A stretch of DNA of 64,000 nt from an uncultured Collinsella sp. Its GTDB lineage: Bacteria > Actinomycetota > Coriobacteriia > Coriobacteriales > Coriobacteriaceae. The notes below the pieces were generated by a model that saw nothing but the letters and a program-made list of their open reading frames with translations, was not told the origin of the DNA and searched no databases. Shown here in pieces: positions 34,913 through 45,026 of this stretch; the stretch's first letter is position 1; each line of letters starts with the position of its first letter. The stretch is from assembly GCA_900758475.1 (NCBI GenBank), contig CAAERQ010000005.1, forward strand, positions 8,539 to 72,538. Direction: 5' to 3'. The position numbers and the translations under genes are program-made.

Positions 34913-34945
34913 CAAAAAAGCGACTCCTCCCAAAAGAAGAGCCGC
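34913..34945 (-). terminator. Terminator-like hairpin upstream of the methyltransferase
   Basis: On the minus strand GCGGCTCTTC pairs with GGAGGAGTCGC (two G-U pairs) and is followed by TTTTTT. It lies just before the methyltransferase ribosome-binding site, so it could be a leader attenuator or the end of an upstream transcript. Confidence 0.55.
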
Positions 34946-35060
34946 AACCAGCATATATCAGAAAGAACCGATCCAACGCCAAACCGCCGTATCGACCATG
35001 TAGTGCAGGAGCGAAGCAACTGCAACCGGGATAGAACTCAACTGAGATCCCGATGTGCGG

Positions 35061-35192
35061 GAGCCCCGGGGAGGGCGAATATATAAGGTCGATCGCGAGT
35101 TCCGCACGAGCCGGAGAGCACTTAATGTGCTCTCCGTGCGAGTCAGGACTGTCCGAGCAGGCGACCTTATATATTCGCCCTCCCCGGGGCTC
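35061..35192 (-). other. Long structured 3' element B (conserved hairpin)
   Basis: The outer arms 35061-35091 and 35162-35192 are perfectly complementary over 31 bases. On the minus strand the core has ACAGTCCTG (35144-35152), inner-hairpin CACATTAAGTG (35119-35129) and CGTGCGGAACTC (35097-35108), with the same 14 and 10 base spacings as element A near gatB. It lies 17 bases after the stop of the UPF0210 gene, in the same orientation relative to its gene as element A. Confidence 0.75.
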
Positions 35193-35209
35193 CTCGCCCG
35201 AACCCTCAG

Positions 35210-36574
35210 CTAGTTCTTCAGAGAGTTCAGCGGTGCCGGGAAGCGTCCACCACGGTGGGCAAGCACGGTGCCGGCGTTGGGGTTCACCGGCATGATGGGC
35301 GCACGGCCGAACAGGCCGCCGTACTCGACGCAGTCGCCCACGCCCTTGCCGATGGCGGGAATCACGCGGACGGCCGTGGTCTTGTTGTTGATGACGCCGA
35401 TGGCCATCTCGTCGGCGATGATGCCGGCGATGGTCTCGACCGGGGTGTCGCCGGGGATGGCGATCATGTCCAGGCCGACGGAGCACACACAGGTCATGGC
35501 CTCGAGCTTCTCGAGCGAAAGCGCGCCGGCCTCGACGGCGGCGATCATGCCGGCATCCTCGGACACGGGGATAAAGGCGCCGGAGAGACCACCCACGCTG
35601 GAGCTGGCCATGACGCCGCCCTTCTTGACGGCATCGTTGAGCATGGCGAGCGCGCAGGTCGTGCCGGGGCCTCCGCAGGTGCCCACGCCGATAATCTCGA
35701 GGATGCGCGCGACGGAGTCGCCGATGGCAGGCGTGGGAGCCAGCGACAGGTCGACAATGCCCTTCTCGACACCCAGGCGATGGGCGGCCTCGCGGCTCAT
35801 GAGCTCGCCGGCGCGGGTGATCTTAAAGGCGGTCTGCTTAATCTTTTCGGCGACTTCCATCATCGATGCGGAATCGGGCAGCGTCTCCAGGGCTGCGGCC
35901 ATAACGCCGGGGCCCGAGACACCTACGTTGATGACGGCGTCGGCCTCGCCACCGCCGTGGACGGCGCCCGCCATAAACGGGGAGTCCTCGACCATATTGG
36001 CAAAGCAGACAAACTTGGAAGCGCCGACGGAGTCCTGGTCGGCCGTGAGCTTAGCGGCGTCGATGATGGTCTGCGCAGCCATGAGTACGGCGTCCATGTT
36101 GATGCCGGCACGCAGACTGGCGACGTTGACGCTGGAGCAGACGCGGCTCGTGGTGGCGAGCGCCTGCGGGATGGACTGGATGACGCGGCGGTCGGCGCCG
36201 CCGATGCCCTTCTGGACGAGTGCGGAGAAGCCACCCAGGTAATCGATGCCGAGCGTCTCGGCCGCGCGGTCGAGGGCATGCGCGATGGGGGTGAGGTCCT
36301 CATCCTTGCAGCACGCGGCGATCTGCGCCACCGGGGTGACGGAGACGCGCTTGTTGACGATGGGGATACCGTACTCGCGTTCGAGGTTCTCGGCGGTCTC
36401 GACCAGGTGCTCAGCCGTGCGCGTCACGTGGTCGTAGATCTTCGTGCACATGCGGTCGAGGTTCTCGTCACCGCAACCCATGAGCGAAACACCCATGGTG
36501 ATGGTCCTGATGTCGAGGTTCTGCTCCTCAACCATGCCGCGGGTTTCCGCGATTTCTGCGGGCGTGATCGCCAT
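35210..36574 (-). CDS. UPF0210/PFL-family protein (DUF711)
   Basis: This 454-residue cytoplasmic protein belongs to a conserved family with no established reaction. Structures show similarity to glycyl-radical pyruvate formate-lyase folds, without the radical chemistry being proven. Typical stretches are IRTITMGVSL, NKRVSVTPVAQI and, near the C-terminus, DMIAIPGDTPVETIAGIIADE. ATG at 36574 follows AGGAGCG; an in-frame start at 36631 has none. In many genomes a small ACT-domain UPF0237 gene is its neighbour; here it stands alone after metH. It is followed by the structured element B. Confidence 0.88.
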   Translation of the reverse strand: MAITPAEIAETRGMVEEQNLDIRTITMGVSLMGCGDENLDRMCTKIYDHVTRTAEHLVETAENLEREYGIPIVNKRVSVTPVAQIAACCKDEDLTPIAHALDRAAETLGIDYLGGFSALVQKGIGGADRRVIQSIPQALATTSRVCSSVNVASLRAGINMDAVLMAAQTIIDAAKLTADQDSVGASKFVCFANMVEDSPFMAGAVHGGGEADAVINVGVSGPGVMAAALETLPDSASMMEVAEKIKQTAFKITRAGELMSREAAHRLGVEKGIVDLSLAPTPAIGDSVARILEIIGVGTCGGPGTTCALAMLNDAVKKGGVMASSSVGGLSGAFIPVSEDAGMIAAVEAGALSLEKLEAMTCVCSVGLDMIAIPGDTPVETIAGIIADEMAIGVINNKTTAVRVIPAIGKGVGDCVEYGGLFGRAPIMPVNPNAGTVLAHRGGRFPAPLNSLKN

Positions 36575-36619
36575 CCTTGCGCTCCTATCTGCCAAAACGA
36601 GCATAGTCTTATCTATTCT

Positions 36620-36660
36620 AACGTGCCGCACGTGCCAAGTGGCGCGTGCGGCACGTTTTG
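36620..36660 (-). terminator. Terminator of the metF-metH operon
   Basis: ACGTGCCGCACG and CGTGCGGCACGT enclose TGCCAAGTGG with few Ts on the minus side. It also lies in the leader of the UPF0210 gene. Confidence 0.65.
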
Positions 36661-36682
36661 GTGCTCGGTTGTTTCCGTTGTG

Positions 36683-39241
36683 TTACTGCCCAAAGACCTC
36701 TTCAGCGATGCGCGCGCTCTCGGCGGCGTCCTTGGCGTAGTAGTCCGCGCCGATCTGCTTGGCGTATTCGGGGGTGAGCACGGCGCCGCCCACGATGATC
36801 TTGACGCCCGGGACCTCGGCATGGAGCAGTTTGATGGTCTCTTCCATGGCCACGACCGTGGTGGTCATAAGCGCCGAGAGGCCGACGAGCTTGATGTCGC
36901 GCTCCCGTACGGTCTTGAGCACCTCTTGCGGGTCGACGTCGCGGCCTAGGTCAAAGACGGTATAGCCGTAGTTATCGAGCAGCATTTTGACGATGTTCTT
37001 ACCGATGTCGTGGATGTCGCCCTTGACGGTGGCCACGCAGATCTTACCCTTATCGGCAATCTCGCCGGCGGGCATCAGCCGCTTGATGGTGTCGAAGCCC
37101 ACGCGTGCGGCCTCGGCCGAGGCCATGAGCTGCGGCAAGAAGAACTTGCCCTGGTCAAAGAGGACGCCGACCTCGTCGAGGGCGGGGATAAAGTGATTGT
37201 TGATGAGGTCCATGGCGTCGTGGTCTGCCAACAGACGCTCGGTCTCGGCAGCGATCTCGCCTTTGCGGCCCGAGACGACCATACGACGAATCGGGTCGTC
37301 GTTGCCGTCGGTGCCGGCGGTGCCAGCAGTGGGCGCGGCATCGCTCGATGCTGACTGAGCGGCCGCCGGGTTGGCGGCGATCTTGTACGGGTCGGTCCAG
37401 CCGGCGTAACGCTCGATGTATCCGGTCGAGCCCTCGTCCTCAACGCTCAGCACGCGATAGCTGTAGACGGTGTCCATAAAGCGCTTGGAACCCGGGTTCA
37501 TGATGGGGGCGTCCAGACCTGCACCAAAGGCGGCGGCCAAAAAGACCGAGCCCAGCAGCGGCCGCGCGGGCAGGCCAAAGCTGATGTTCGATACACCGAG
37601 CGCGCACTTGACGCCCAGGCGCTCCTTGCACATAGACATGGCGCGTAGAATCTGCTCAGCCTGGCGCTGGTTGGTCGAGGCGGTCATGACCAGGCAGTCG
37701 ATGAGGATGCGGTCCGGGCCGATGCCGTAACGGGCGGCTTCGGCCACAATGCGCTCGGCGATGGCATAGCGTGCCTCGGCGGTATCCGGGATGCCGCCTT
37801 CGTCGAGTGTGAGGCCGACGACGTTGGTGCCGTAGTGGGCGACCAGGGGGAAGATCTCGTCCATGATCTGCTGTTTGCCATTGACCGAGTTGATGATGGG
37901 CTTGCCGGCGTAGCGGCGCACGGCGGCCTCGACGGCTGCGGGGTCGGTGGAGTCGATCTGCAGCGGCAGCAGCGTGGAACCTTGGAGCTGCTCGGTCGCT
38001 TGCTGGATGACCTTGACCTCGTCGATCTCGGGCAGGCCCACGTTGACGTCCAGGATGTCGGCGCCCTGCTCCTGCTGGCTGATGCCCTGGCTCACGACGT
38101 AGTCCAGGTCGCCGTCGCGTAGGGCCTGCTGCAGGCGCTTTTTTCCGGTGGGGTTGATGCGCTCGCCGATGACGGCGATCTTGTGGCCGTCGCAGGGAAG
38201 GTCCACCACGGTCTGGGCGCTCGTGACCGACATACTGGGCTTGCGGCGGCGCGGACTGGGCGTGTGGTTGTCGATAAGCGTGCGCAGGGCCGCCATATGC
38301 GCGGGCGTGGTACCGCAGCAGCCGCCCACGACGCTCACACCGTCGGCGATCACGCCGGCGACGGCCTCGGCGTACTCGGGGGCTTGGATGTCAAAGACGG
38401 TATTGCCGTCGTCGTCCACGTGGGGCAGTCCCGCATTGGCCTGCACCATAACGGGCTTGTCGGTGACGGTGAGCATACGCGCGGCGAGTCCTCGGAGCTC
38501 GGCCGGGCCCTGGCTGCAGTTGATGCCCAGGACGTCGGCGCCGATGGCGTCGAGGGTGATGGCGGCGACCTCGGGGCTCGTGCCCAAGAAGGTGCGGCCG
38601 TCTTCCTCAAAGGTCATGGTGGCAAAGACGGGCAGGTCGGAATTCTCGCGGCAGGCGAGGACTGCCGCCTTGATCTCGGCCAGGTCGGTCATAGTCTCGA
38701 TAATAAAGAGGTCCACACCCGCGGCGACGCCGGCGCGCACTTCCTCGGCAAAGAGGTCGTAGGCCTCGTCGAAGCTCAGGGTACCCAGGGGGCGAAGCAG
38801 CGCGCCGATGGGGCCGATGTCACCGGCGACGTAGCGGGCGCCGGCCTCGCGGGCACAGGCGACGGCCGCGGCAAAGACGTCTGCCACGGTGGCGGCACCG
38901 TCGAGCTTGTGGGCGTTGGCGCCAAAGGTGTTGGCGGTGATCACGTCACAGCCAGCCTCGACGTACTGACGCTGAATATCGGTGATGACCTGAGGCTCCT
39001 CAAAGTTGAGCAGTTCGGGCAGGGCGCCTGCCTTCATGCCGGCGGCCTGCAGCATGGTGCCCATGCCGCCGTCAAACAGCAGGTGCCCGGTGCCTTCGAT
39101 GGCGGCACGCAGACGGTCATCCTTAATGTGCAGGTCGTCAATCGTGCGCGTCTTGTACGCGGCGCCGTTGCAGCGCGCAGCATTGACAGGTGCCGCCAGC
39201 GCGGCACCGTCCAGATCATGAGTGATAAGCGGAGTAAACAT
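36683..39241 (-). CDS. metH: Cobalamin-dependent methionine synthase without reactivation domain
   Basis: This 852-residue enzyme transfers a methyl group from methyltetrahydrofolate via cobalamin to homocysteine. In order it has the homocysteine-binding domain with zinc cysteines (GINCSQG and GGCCGTTP, residues to about 330), the pterin-binding domain (about 350-620), the helical cap, and the B12 domain with cobalamin ligand H744 in GDIHDIGKN. It ends after the B12 domain; the reactivation domain of E. coli MetH is encoded by the next gene upstream in the operon. ATG at 39241 follows TAGGAGC. A longer frame upstream would overlap the reactivation gene. Confidence 0.95.
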   Translation of the reverse strand: MFTPLITHDLDGAALAAPVNAARCNGAAYKTRTIDDLHIKDDRLRAAIEGTGHLLFDGGMGTMLQAAGMKAGALPELLNFEEPQVITDIQRQYVEAGCDVITANTFGANAHKLDGAATVADVFAAAVACAREAGARYVAGDIGPIGALLRPLGTLSFDEAYDLFAEEVRAGVAAGVDLFIIETMTDLAEIKAAVLACRENSDLPVFATMTFEEDGRTFLGTSPEVAAITLDAIGADVLGINCSQGPAELRGLAARMLTVTDKPVMVQANAGLPHVDDDGNTVFDIQAPEYAEAVAGVIADGVSVVGGCCGTTPAHMAALRTLIDNHTPSPRRRKPSMSVTSAQTVVDLPCDGHKIAVIGERINPTGKKRLQQALRDGDLDYVVSQGISQQEQGADILDVNVGLPEIDEVKVIQQATEQLQGSTLLPLQIDSTDPAAVEAAVRRYAGKPIINSVNGKQQIMDEIFPLVAHYGTNVVGLTLDEGGIPDTAEARYAIAERIVAEAARYGIGPDRILIDCLVMTASTNQRQAEQILRAMSMCKERLGVKCALGVSNISFGLPARPLLGSVFLAAAFGAGLDAPIMNPGSKRFMDTVYSYRVLSVEDEGSTGYIERYAGWTDPYKIAANPAAAQSASSDAAPTAGTAGTDGNDDPIRRMVVSGRKGEIAAETERLLADHDAMDLINNHFIPALDEVGVLFDQGKFFLPQLMASAEAARVGFDTIKRLMPAGEIADKGKICVATVKGDIHDIGKNIVKMLLDNYGYTVFDLGRDVDPQEVLKTVRERDIKLVGLSALMTTTVVAMEETIKLLHAEVPGVKIIVGGAVLTPEYAKQIGADYYAKDAAESARIAEEVFGQ

Positions 39242-39251
39242 CAATGAGCTC

Positions 39252-40040
39252 CTAATGACTGGAATAGCAGGTGGTGTGGGCGGCGCGGAAGCGGCAGTGC
39301 TCACGCATGCGGCAGATATTGCAGGTGGGGCGACTCTGGGCGTCGTGGACTTCGCCGTCAAACAGACCGATCACCGCGGTCACGCTCTTGGTGGGCATGA
39401 GCAGGCTGGTCGGCGTGACGGTAAGTCCAATGAGGCGCGTGGCGTTGAGTGCATCCACGATCGAGCGCTGGGCCGAGAGCGGGCAGTCGCCATAGCCGGG
39501 ACTGAAGCGCCAGTTACCGGCGAGTCCGTGTGCGGTGGCCGCGGCCTTGACTTGCTGGTCCATCTGCTCGACGGCGGCTTCTACATAGGCAGAGCATGCG
39601 GCGTCGAGCACGGCGCCTTCCAGGGGTTGCTGGGTTCCGGTGGTTCGCAGACGGCGTTCGGCAGACATCCCGAGGGTACATGCCATGAGCGCCGCCAGGC
39701 GGGCGTCCTTAAGGTGGCGATAGATATCACGACCCCGCAGCTCAACATTGGTGCCAACCAAGCGGATGCAGGGCTCGCCCTGCTCGTCAACGCCCGTGGC
39801 ATCGACGGCAAACACGCGTCGCACGCCGCGAGGCTCGATATCCAGCTCTAGGCGCTCGACCACAAGCTCAATTCGTCGTGACAGCTCGGGCTCAATCTGC
39901 TGGCCGCCGTAGCCCAGATACCGCAGCATCTCGGCACGGTCGACACGAGGGTGGTGGGCAGCGTCGATACGGTAAAGCGCCGGCGACGCAAGGTCGGCCG
40001 GCACTTCGACAGCGGTTGTATCGACGTGCGGTTTTTCCAT
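39252..40040 (-). CDS. Separate MetH reactivation-domain protein
   Basis: This 262-residue protein carries the AdoMet-binding activation signature RFSPGYGDCPLSAQ and the later IGLTVTPTSLLMPTKSVTAVIGL, known from the C-terminal domain of MetH. It should reductively re-methylate inactive cob(II)alamin on the partner MetH. The C-terminus has a cysteine cluster CNICRMREHCRF that is not part of the E. coli domain and could bind iron-sulfur or zinc. The start overlaps the metF stop by one base (TAATG), and metH begins 10 bases after its stop. Similar split arrangements are known in Thermotoga. Confidence 0.88.
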   Translation of the reverse strand: MEKPHVDTTAVEVPADLASPALYRIDAAHHPRVDRAEMLRYLGYGGQQIEPELSRRIELVVERLELDIEPRGVRRVFAVDATGVDEQGEPCIRLVGTNVELRGRDIYRHLKDARLAALMACTLGMSAERRLRTTGTQQPLEGAVLDAACSAYVEAAVEQMDQQVKAAATAHGLAGNWRFSPGYGDCPLSAQRSIVDALNATRLIGLTVTPTSLLMPTKSVTAVIGLFDGEVHDAQSRPTCNICRMREHCRFRAAHTTCYSSH

Positions 40041-40912
40041 TACCCCAGGCGCTCCATAATGGTTGCGGCGATTGCAGGACGGTTCATAGTGTACAGGTGC
40101 AGGCCGTCGGCGCCGTGCTCCTTAAGGTCGCAAAGCTGACGAGCAGCATAATCTACACCGGCTGCCTGCAGGCTCTCGGGGTCGTTCTCGTACTTGGCGA
40201 GGATCTTGATGACGGGGGAGGGCAGCGACGCGCCGCACATAAAGACCATGCGGCTGATCTGCGACTTGCCCATAAACGGCATGATGCCCGCGGTAATGGG
40301 CACGGTGATGCCGGCCTTGTCGGCAAGCTCGCGAAAACGGTAGAAGCACTCGTTGTCAAAAAAGAGCTGCGTCACAAAGAAGCTTGCGCCGGCATCTTGC
40401 TTTTGCTTGAGGTGCTCGACCGAGACGTTGAGGTCCTCGCAGGCAATGTGGCCCTCGGGGTAGGCTGCGGCGCCCACACAAAAGCCGGCGTCAACGAGCT
40501 CGGGGATGAGGTCGCGGGCGTAGGCGTAGTCCGAGGCGGGCTTGTCGTCCTCAGTCGCGCCAGCGGGAAGATCACCACGCAGGGCCAGGATGTTTTCAAC
40601 GCCGGCGGTGCGATACTCGTCAATCTTGGCGGCGATGTCGGCGTGGGTGCGGCCCACGCAGGTGAGATGCGCTACCGAGGGCGTATCGAATTCGCTCGAA
40701 ATCATATGCGCGATGGGGGCGGTGGTGGCACCGTTACCCGAGCCGCCGGCCGAGCAGGTGACCGAGACAAAGCTCGGCGAAAGCTTGCACAGATTGCCTG
40801 CCACTTCGCGAGCCGTGTCGAGGGTTAGCTCGCCCTTGGGCGGGAACATCTCAAACGAAACGGGTGCGGTGCCCTGGGATGCTGCCTGCTTAAAAACCTC
40901 GTCGACGCGCAT
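40040..40912 (-). CDS. metF: Methylenetetrahydrofolate reductase
   Basis: This 290-residue FAD enzyme reduces 5,10-methylenetetrahydrofolate to the 5-methyl form used by the neighbouring MetH. Family motifs include VSFEMFPPKG (with the catalytic glutamate), SVTCSAGGS, LALRGDLP and FFVTQLFFDN. ATG at 40912 follows AAAGGAGC. It is first in the operon metF, reactivation protein, metH, which collects the whole methyl-transfer module. I found no SAM or cobalamin riboswitch in the 364 bases upstream. Confidence 0.95.
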   Translation of the reverse strand: MRVDEVFKQAASQGTAPVSFEMFPPKGELTLDTAREVAGNLCKLSPSFVSVTCSAGGSGNGATTAPIAHMISSEFDTPSVAHLTCVGRTHADIAAKIDEYRTAGVENILALRGDLPAGATEDDKPASDYAYARDLIPELVDAGFCVGAAAYPEGHIACEDLNVSVEHLKQKQDAGASFFVTQLFFDNECFYRFRELADKAGITVPITAGIMPFMGKSQISRMVFMCGASLPSPVIKILAKYENDPESLQAAGVDYAARQLCDLKEHGADGLHLYTMNRPAIAATIMERLG

Positions 40913-41046
40913 ATCGTGCTCCTTTAGATGCCTGGGTGCGATGTTTTGTTGCAAGGATTCTACAGCACCACTGCGCTAAGGTGGAGTTTCTCTCGCTATT
41001 TGGGGATACCAATCGAAAATGCTTCGCTATCGGCATTTCCTATAAC

Positions 41047-41134
41047 AGGGTAGTCAATCTAAGATGGGGCTATATTGAATGGTATTTGATGCGAAATACC
41101 AGTTAAGAAAGCCCCGTCCCAAATTGACTACCCT
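41047..41134. repeat. 88 bp imperfect hairpin between metF and glnN
   Basis: AGGGTAGTCAAT and ATTGACTACCCT begin arms of 24 bases with five mismatches. The apex holds an independent stem GGTATTT/AAATACC (41081-41100). It may be a shared regulatory structure of the divergent metF and glnN, or a short MITE-like repeat. Confidence 0.65.
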
Positions 41135-41222
41135 TAAATCGTGGGGAGAGGTCTGCAATTTATACAGTTGATTGGCTGTTGAGGGTGGCAACGCCGCCTC
41201 GATAGGGTAACCTCATTGATTG

Positions 41223-41260
41223 GTTTCGCGACAGCAACATAACGGTAATGTCGCGGAAAC
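41223..41260 (+). promoter_or_regulatory. Leader hairpin upstream of glnN
   Basis: GTTTCGCGACA and TGTCGCGGAAAC pair around a 15-base loop, about 80 bases before the glnN start and without a T-run. It could be a regulatory leader structure. I do not recognise a known glutamine riboswitch. Confidence 0.4.
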
Positions 41261-41339
41261 ACGGCGAGTCTAAGCTATGACTCGTTCGTTAGTAATCAAC
41301 ACCGCATCTCACGCGGTGCCGATACGAAGGGAGTTCCGT

Positions 41340-43427
<2,088 letters not shown>

Positions 43428-43450
43428 CAGACGCGTTTGATTTTGCGCTC

Positions 43451-43486
43451 GAAGGGGTCTCGCCTGTGCGAGGCCCCTTCTTTTTT
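43451..43486 (+). terminator. Intrinsic terminator of glnN
   Basis: GAAGGGGTCTCGC and GCGAGGCCCCTTC around CTGT, then six Ts. Confidence 0.95.
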
Positions 43487-43610
43487 GCCGCCTTGACCTG
43501 CTTTGAACTTGCAGCCGAGCGAGCGTTTCGCGCGGGGCATCTTAAAAGTTGTAACCTGTTTTGGCATGCGGACGTTTCGGGCGTTTGTTCGTAAAGGGGA
43601 GGATTATCCG

Positions 43611-44372
43611 ATGAAGGTATTCGATATCGTGTTTAGCCCGACCGGCGGAACGGAAAGGGCGTCTGGCTACATTGCCAATGCGTTGGAAGGGGAAACCGTT
43701 GCTGTAGATCTGACCGATAGCGGGCTTGGTTTTCGCACGGTTGCGATGACAAAAGAGGACGTAGCCGTGATCGCGGTGCCCTCGTATGGTGGACGAATCC
43801 CGGCTGTGGCCGCGGAGCGCTTGGGTATGATGCGAGGAAACGGAGCGCAGGCGGTCCTGGTTTGCGTTTACGGAAATCGCGCGTATGAGGACACGCTGGT
43901 CGAGCTTGAGGATGCGGCAAAGGGCGCGGGCTTTCGGGTGATCGCGGCGGTTTCTGCCATCGCCGAGCATTCTATTGTTCGCCAGTTTGCCGCCGGTCGG
44001 CCTGATGCACAGGACGCGGTGCAGCTCGCTGGGTTTGCGGATCAGATTCAGCAAAAGATATCTGCAGGAGATGCTTCTGAGCCGGCTGTTCCGGGCAATC
44101 GTCCCTATAAGAAGACCGGGGGTACCGGTATGGTGCCTAAGGCCACAAAGGAGTGCACCGCCTGCGGGGCTTGCGCCGCAGTGTGTCCCGTTGGCGCTAT
44201 CGATAAAGACGATCCCAAGCGGGTGGACAAAAAGGCCTGCATTTCCTGCATGCGCTGCGTTGCCGTATGTCCGTGGGGCGCTCGCGCGGTAAATCCCGTC
44301 ATGCTCTCTGCGGCTACCAAGATGTTGAGCAAAGCCTGTGCCGAGCGGAAGGAGTGCGAGCTGTTTATCTAG
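43611..44372 (+). CDS. EFR1-type flavodoxin-ferredoxin protein
   Basis: This 253-residue redox protein combines an N-terminal flavodoxin-like domain (FSPTGGTERASGYIA, FMN phosphate loop near residues 8-20) with two C-terminal 4Fe-4S clusters (CTACGACAAVCP and CISCMRCVAVCP). The arrangement is that of the EFR1/EFR2 family, small electron carriers of anaerobes. The redox partner is unknown. ATG at 43611 is preceded by GGGGAGG. It is a single gene ending in a hairpin, not linked to glnN by operon structure. Confidence 0.9.
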   Translation: MKVFDIVFSPTGGTERASGYIANALEGETVAVDLTDSGLGFRTVAMTKEDVAVIAVPSYGGRIPAVAAERLGMMRGNGAQAVLVCVYGNRAYEDTLVELEDAAKGAGFRVIAAVSAIAEHSIVRQFAAGRPDAQDAVQLAGFADQIQQKISAGDASEPAVPGNRPYKKTGGTGMVPKATKECTACGACAAVCPVGAIDKDDPKRVDKKACISCMRCVAVCPWGARAVNPVMLSAATKMLSKACAERKECELFI

Positions 44373-44416
44373 CGCAAGGGCATTGAGTACTTTTCGTCTT
44401 ATAACGGCAAAAAGAA

Positions 44417-44449
44417 CGAACCCGTCGGACCTTACATCCGGCGGGTTCG
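44417..44449. terminator. Bidirectional terminator-like hairpin
   Basis: CGAACCCGTCGG and CCGGCGGGTTCG (one G-U) enclose ACCTTACAT. A-rich and T-rich flanks allow either strand. Confidence 0.7.
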
Positions 44450-44462
44450 AACATTTTAAAGT

Positions 44463-44593
44463 TGGTGCCCCCAGCGGGATGTCCGCGTGCGGCTTCCGCC
44501 GCCCGCATTCGCTGCGTCGCTTCGCTCCTTGCGTGCTGCGCTGGAAAACGCTTCGCGTTTCCTCAGCTCCGCACCCTGTCGGGTTCGAATCCC
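44463..44593 (-). pseudogene. Partial duplicate of tRNA-Glu with inserted GCGAAGC-rich sequence
   Basis: TGGTGCCCCCAGCGGGAT at 44463-44480 is identical to the 3' end of the tRNA-Glu gene at 44651-44668. It then breaks into unrelated GC-rich sequence with several GNA-loop mini-hairpins (GCGAAGC, GGAAGCC on the minus strand). A second T-arm-like GGGTTCGAATCCC lies at 44581. No full cloverleaf can be folded. It may be a decayed tRNA or an attachment-site scar. Confidence 0.6.
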
Positions 44594-44606
44594 GGCATAT
44601 CGGTAG

Positions 44607-44639
44607 CAAAAAGCCCGTCACCGCGTGGGCAACGGGCTT
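44607..44639 (-). terminator. Terminator of tRNA-Glu
   Basis: On the minus strand AAGCCCGTTGCCC pairs with the later ACGGGCTT, followed by TTTT. Confidence 0.85.
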
Positions 44640-44650
44640 CTCGATTTAAA

Positions 44651-44727
44651 TGGTGCCCCCAGCGGGATTCGAACCCGCGATATCCACCTTGAAAGGGTGG
44701 CGTCCTTGGCCGCTAGACGATGGGGAC
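44651..44727 (-). tRNA. tRNA-Glu (anticodon UUC)
   Basis: On the minus strand the acceptor 5' GTCCCCA pairs with TGGGGGC, followed by A and encoded CCA. The anticodon stem CCACC/GGTGG holds loop CTTTCAA with anticodon TTC (44691-44693). The T-arm is CGGGTTCGAATCCCG. In this organism the same acceptor system feeds GatCAB for Gln-tRNA through a separate tRNA-Gln that is not in the window. Confidence 0.96.
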
Positions 44728-44828
44728 AGCGGGAAAAAGTATAGCAGACTTTTTTTATCCGTTCACATATCGTTGGCAGATTGAAAAACCACCACACAGG
44801 AGTGGGTTTCTATTCCGATATTCAAATA

Positions 44829-44963
44829 TCTCAATCTGTAACATCTGGGCGGGCAAATCGGCTCTATCTGTTACAGATCGAGACAGACGGCGGGCGTCGG
44901 GACGAATATCTCAATCTGTAACAGTAAGACGACTTTCAACGGCCTAGATGTTACAGATCGAGA
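44829..44963. repeat. Two 55 bp palindromes in tandem, 80 bp period
   Basis: 44829-44883 and 44909-44963 both begin TCTCAATCTGTAACA and end TGTTACAGATCGAGA, with unrelated 25-base loops. Their equal lengths and conserved arms with variable loops suggest a defined repeat family. Confidence 0.8.
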
Positions 44964-44986
44964 CAAACCGCTGGGACGGGTCAAAA

Positions 44987-45019
44987 CCACCACAAAGGTG
45001 CCTGTCCCCTTTGTGGTGG
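44987..45019. repeat. GGGGACAGG-family palindrome, inverted
   Basis: CCACCACAAAGG, TGCCTGTCC, CCTTTGTGGTGG. The core GGACAGGCA is on the minus strand, in line with the minus-strand gene ending 8 bases away. Confidence 0.85.
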
Positions 45020-45026
45020 TGGGGTG

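Noticed and set aside
40913..41276. SAM or cobalamin riboswitch before metF
   Set aside because: No B12 box and no SAM-I type four-way junction pattern could be seen on the minus strand.
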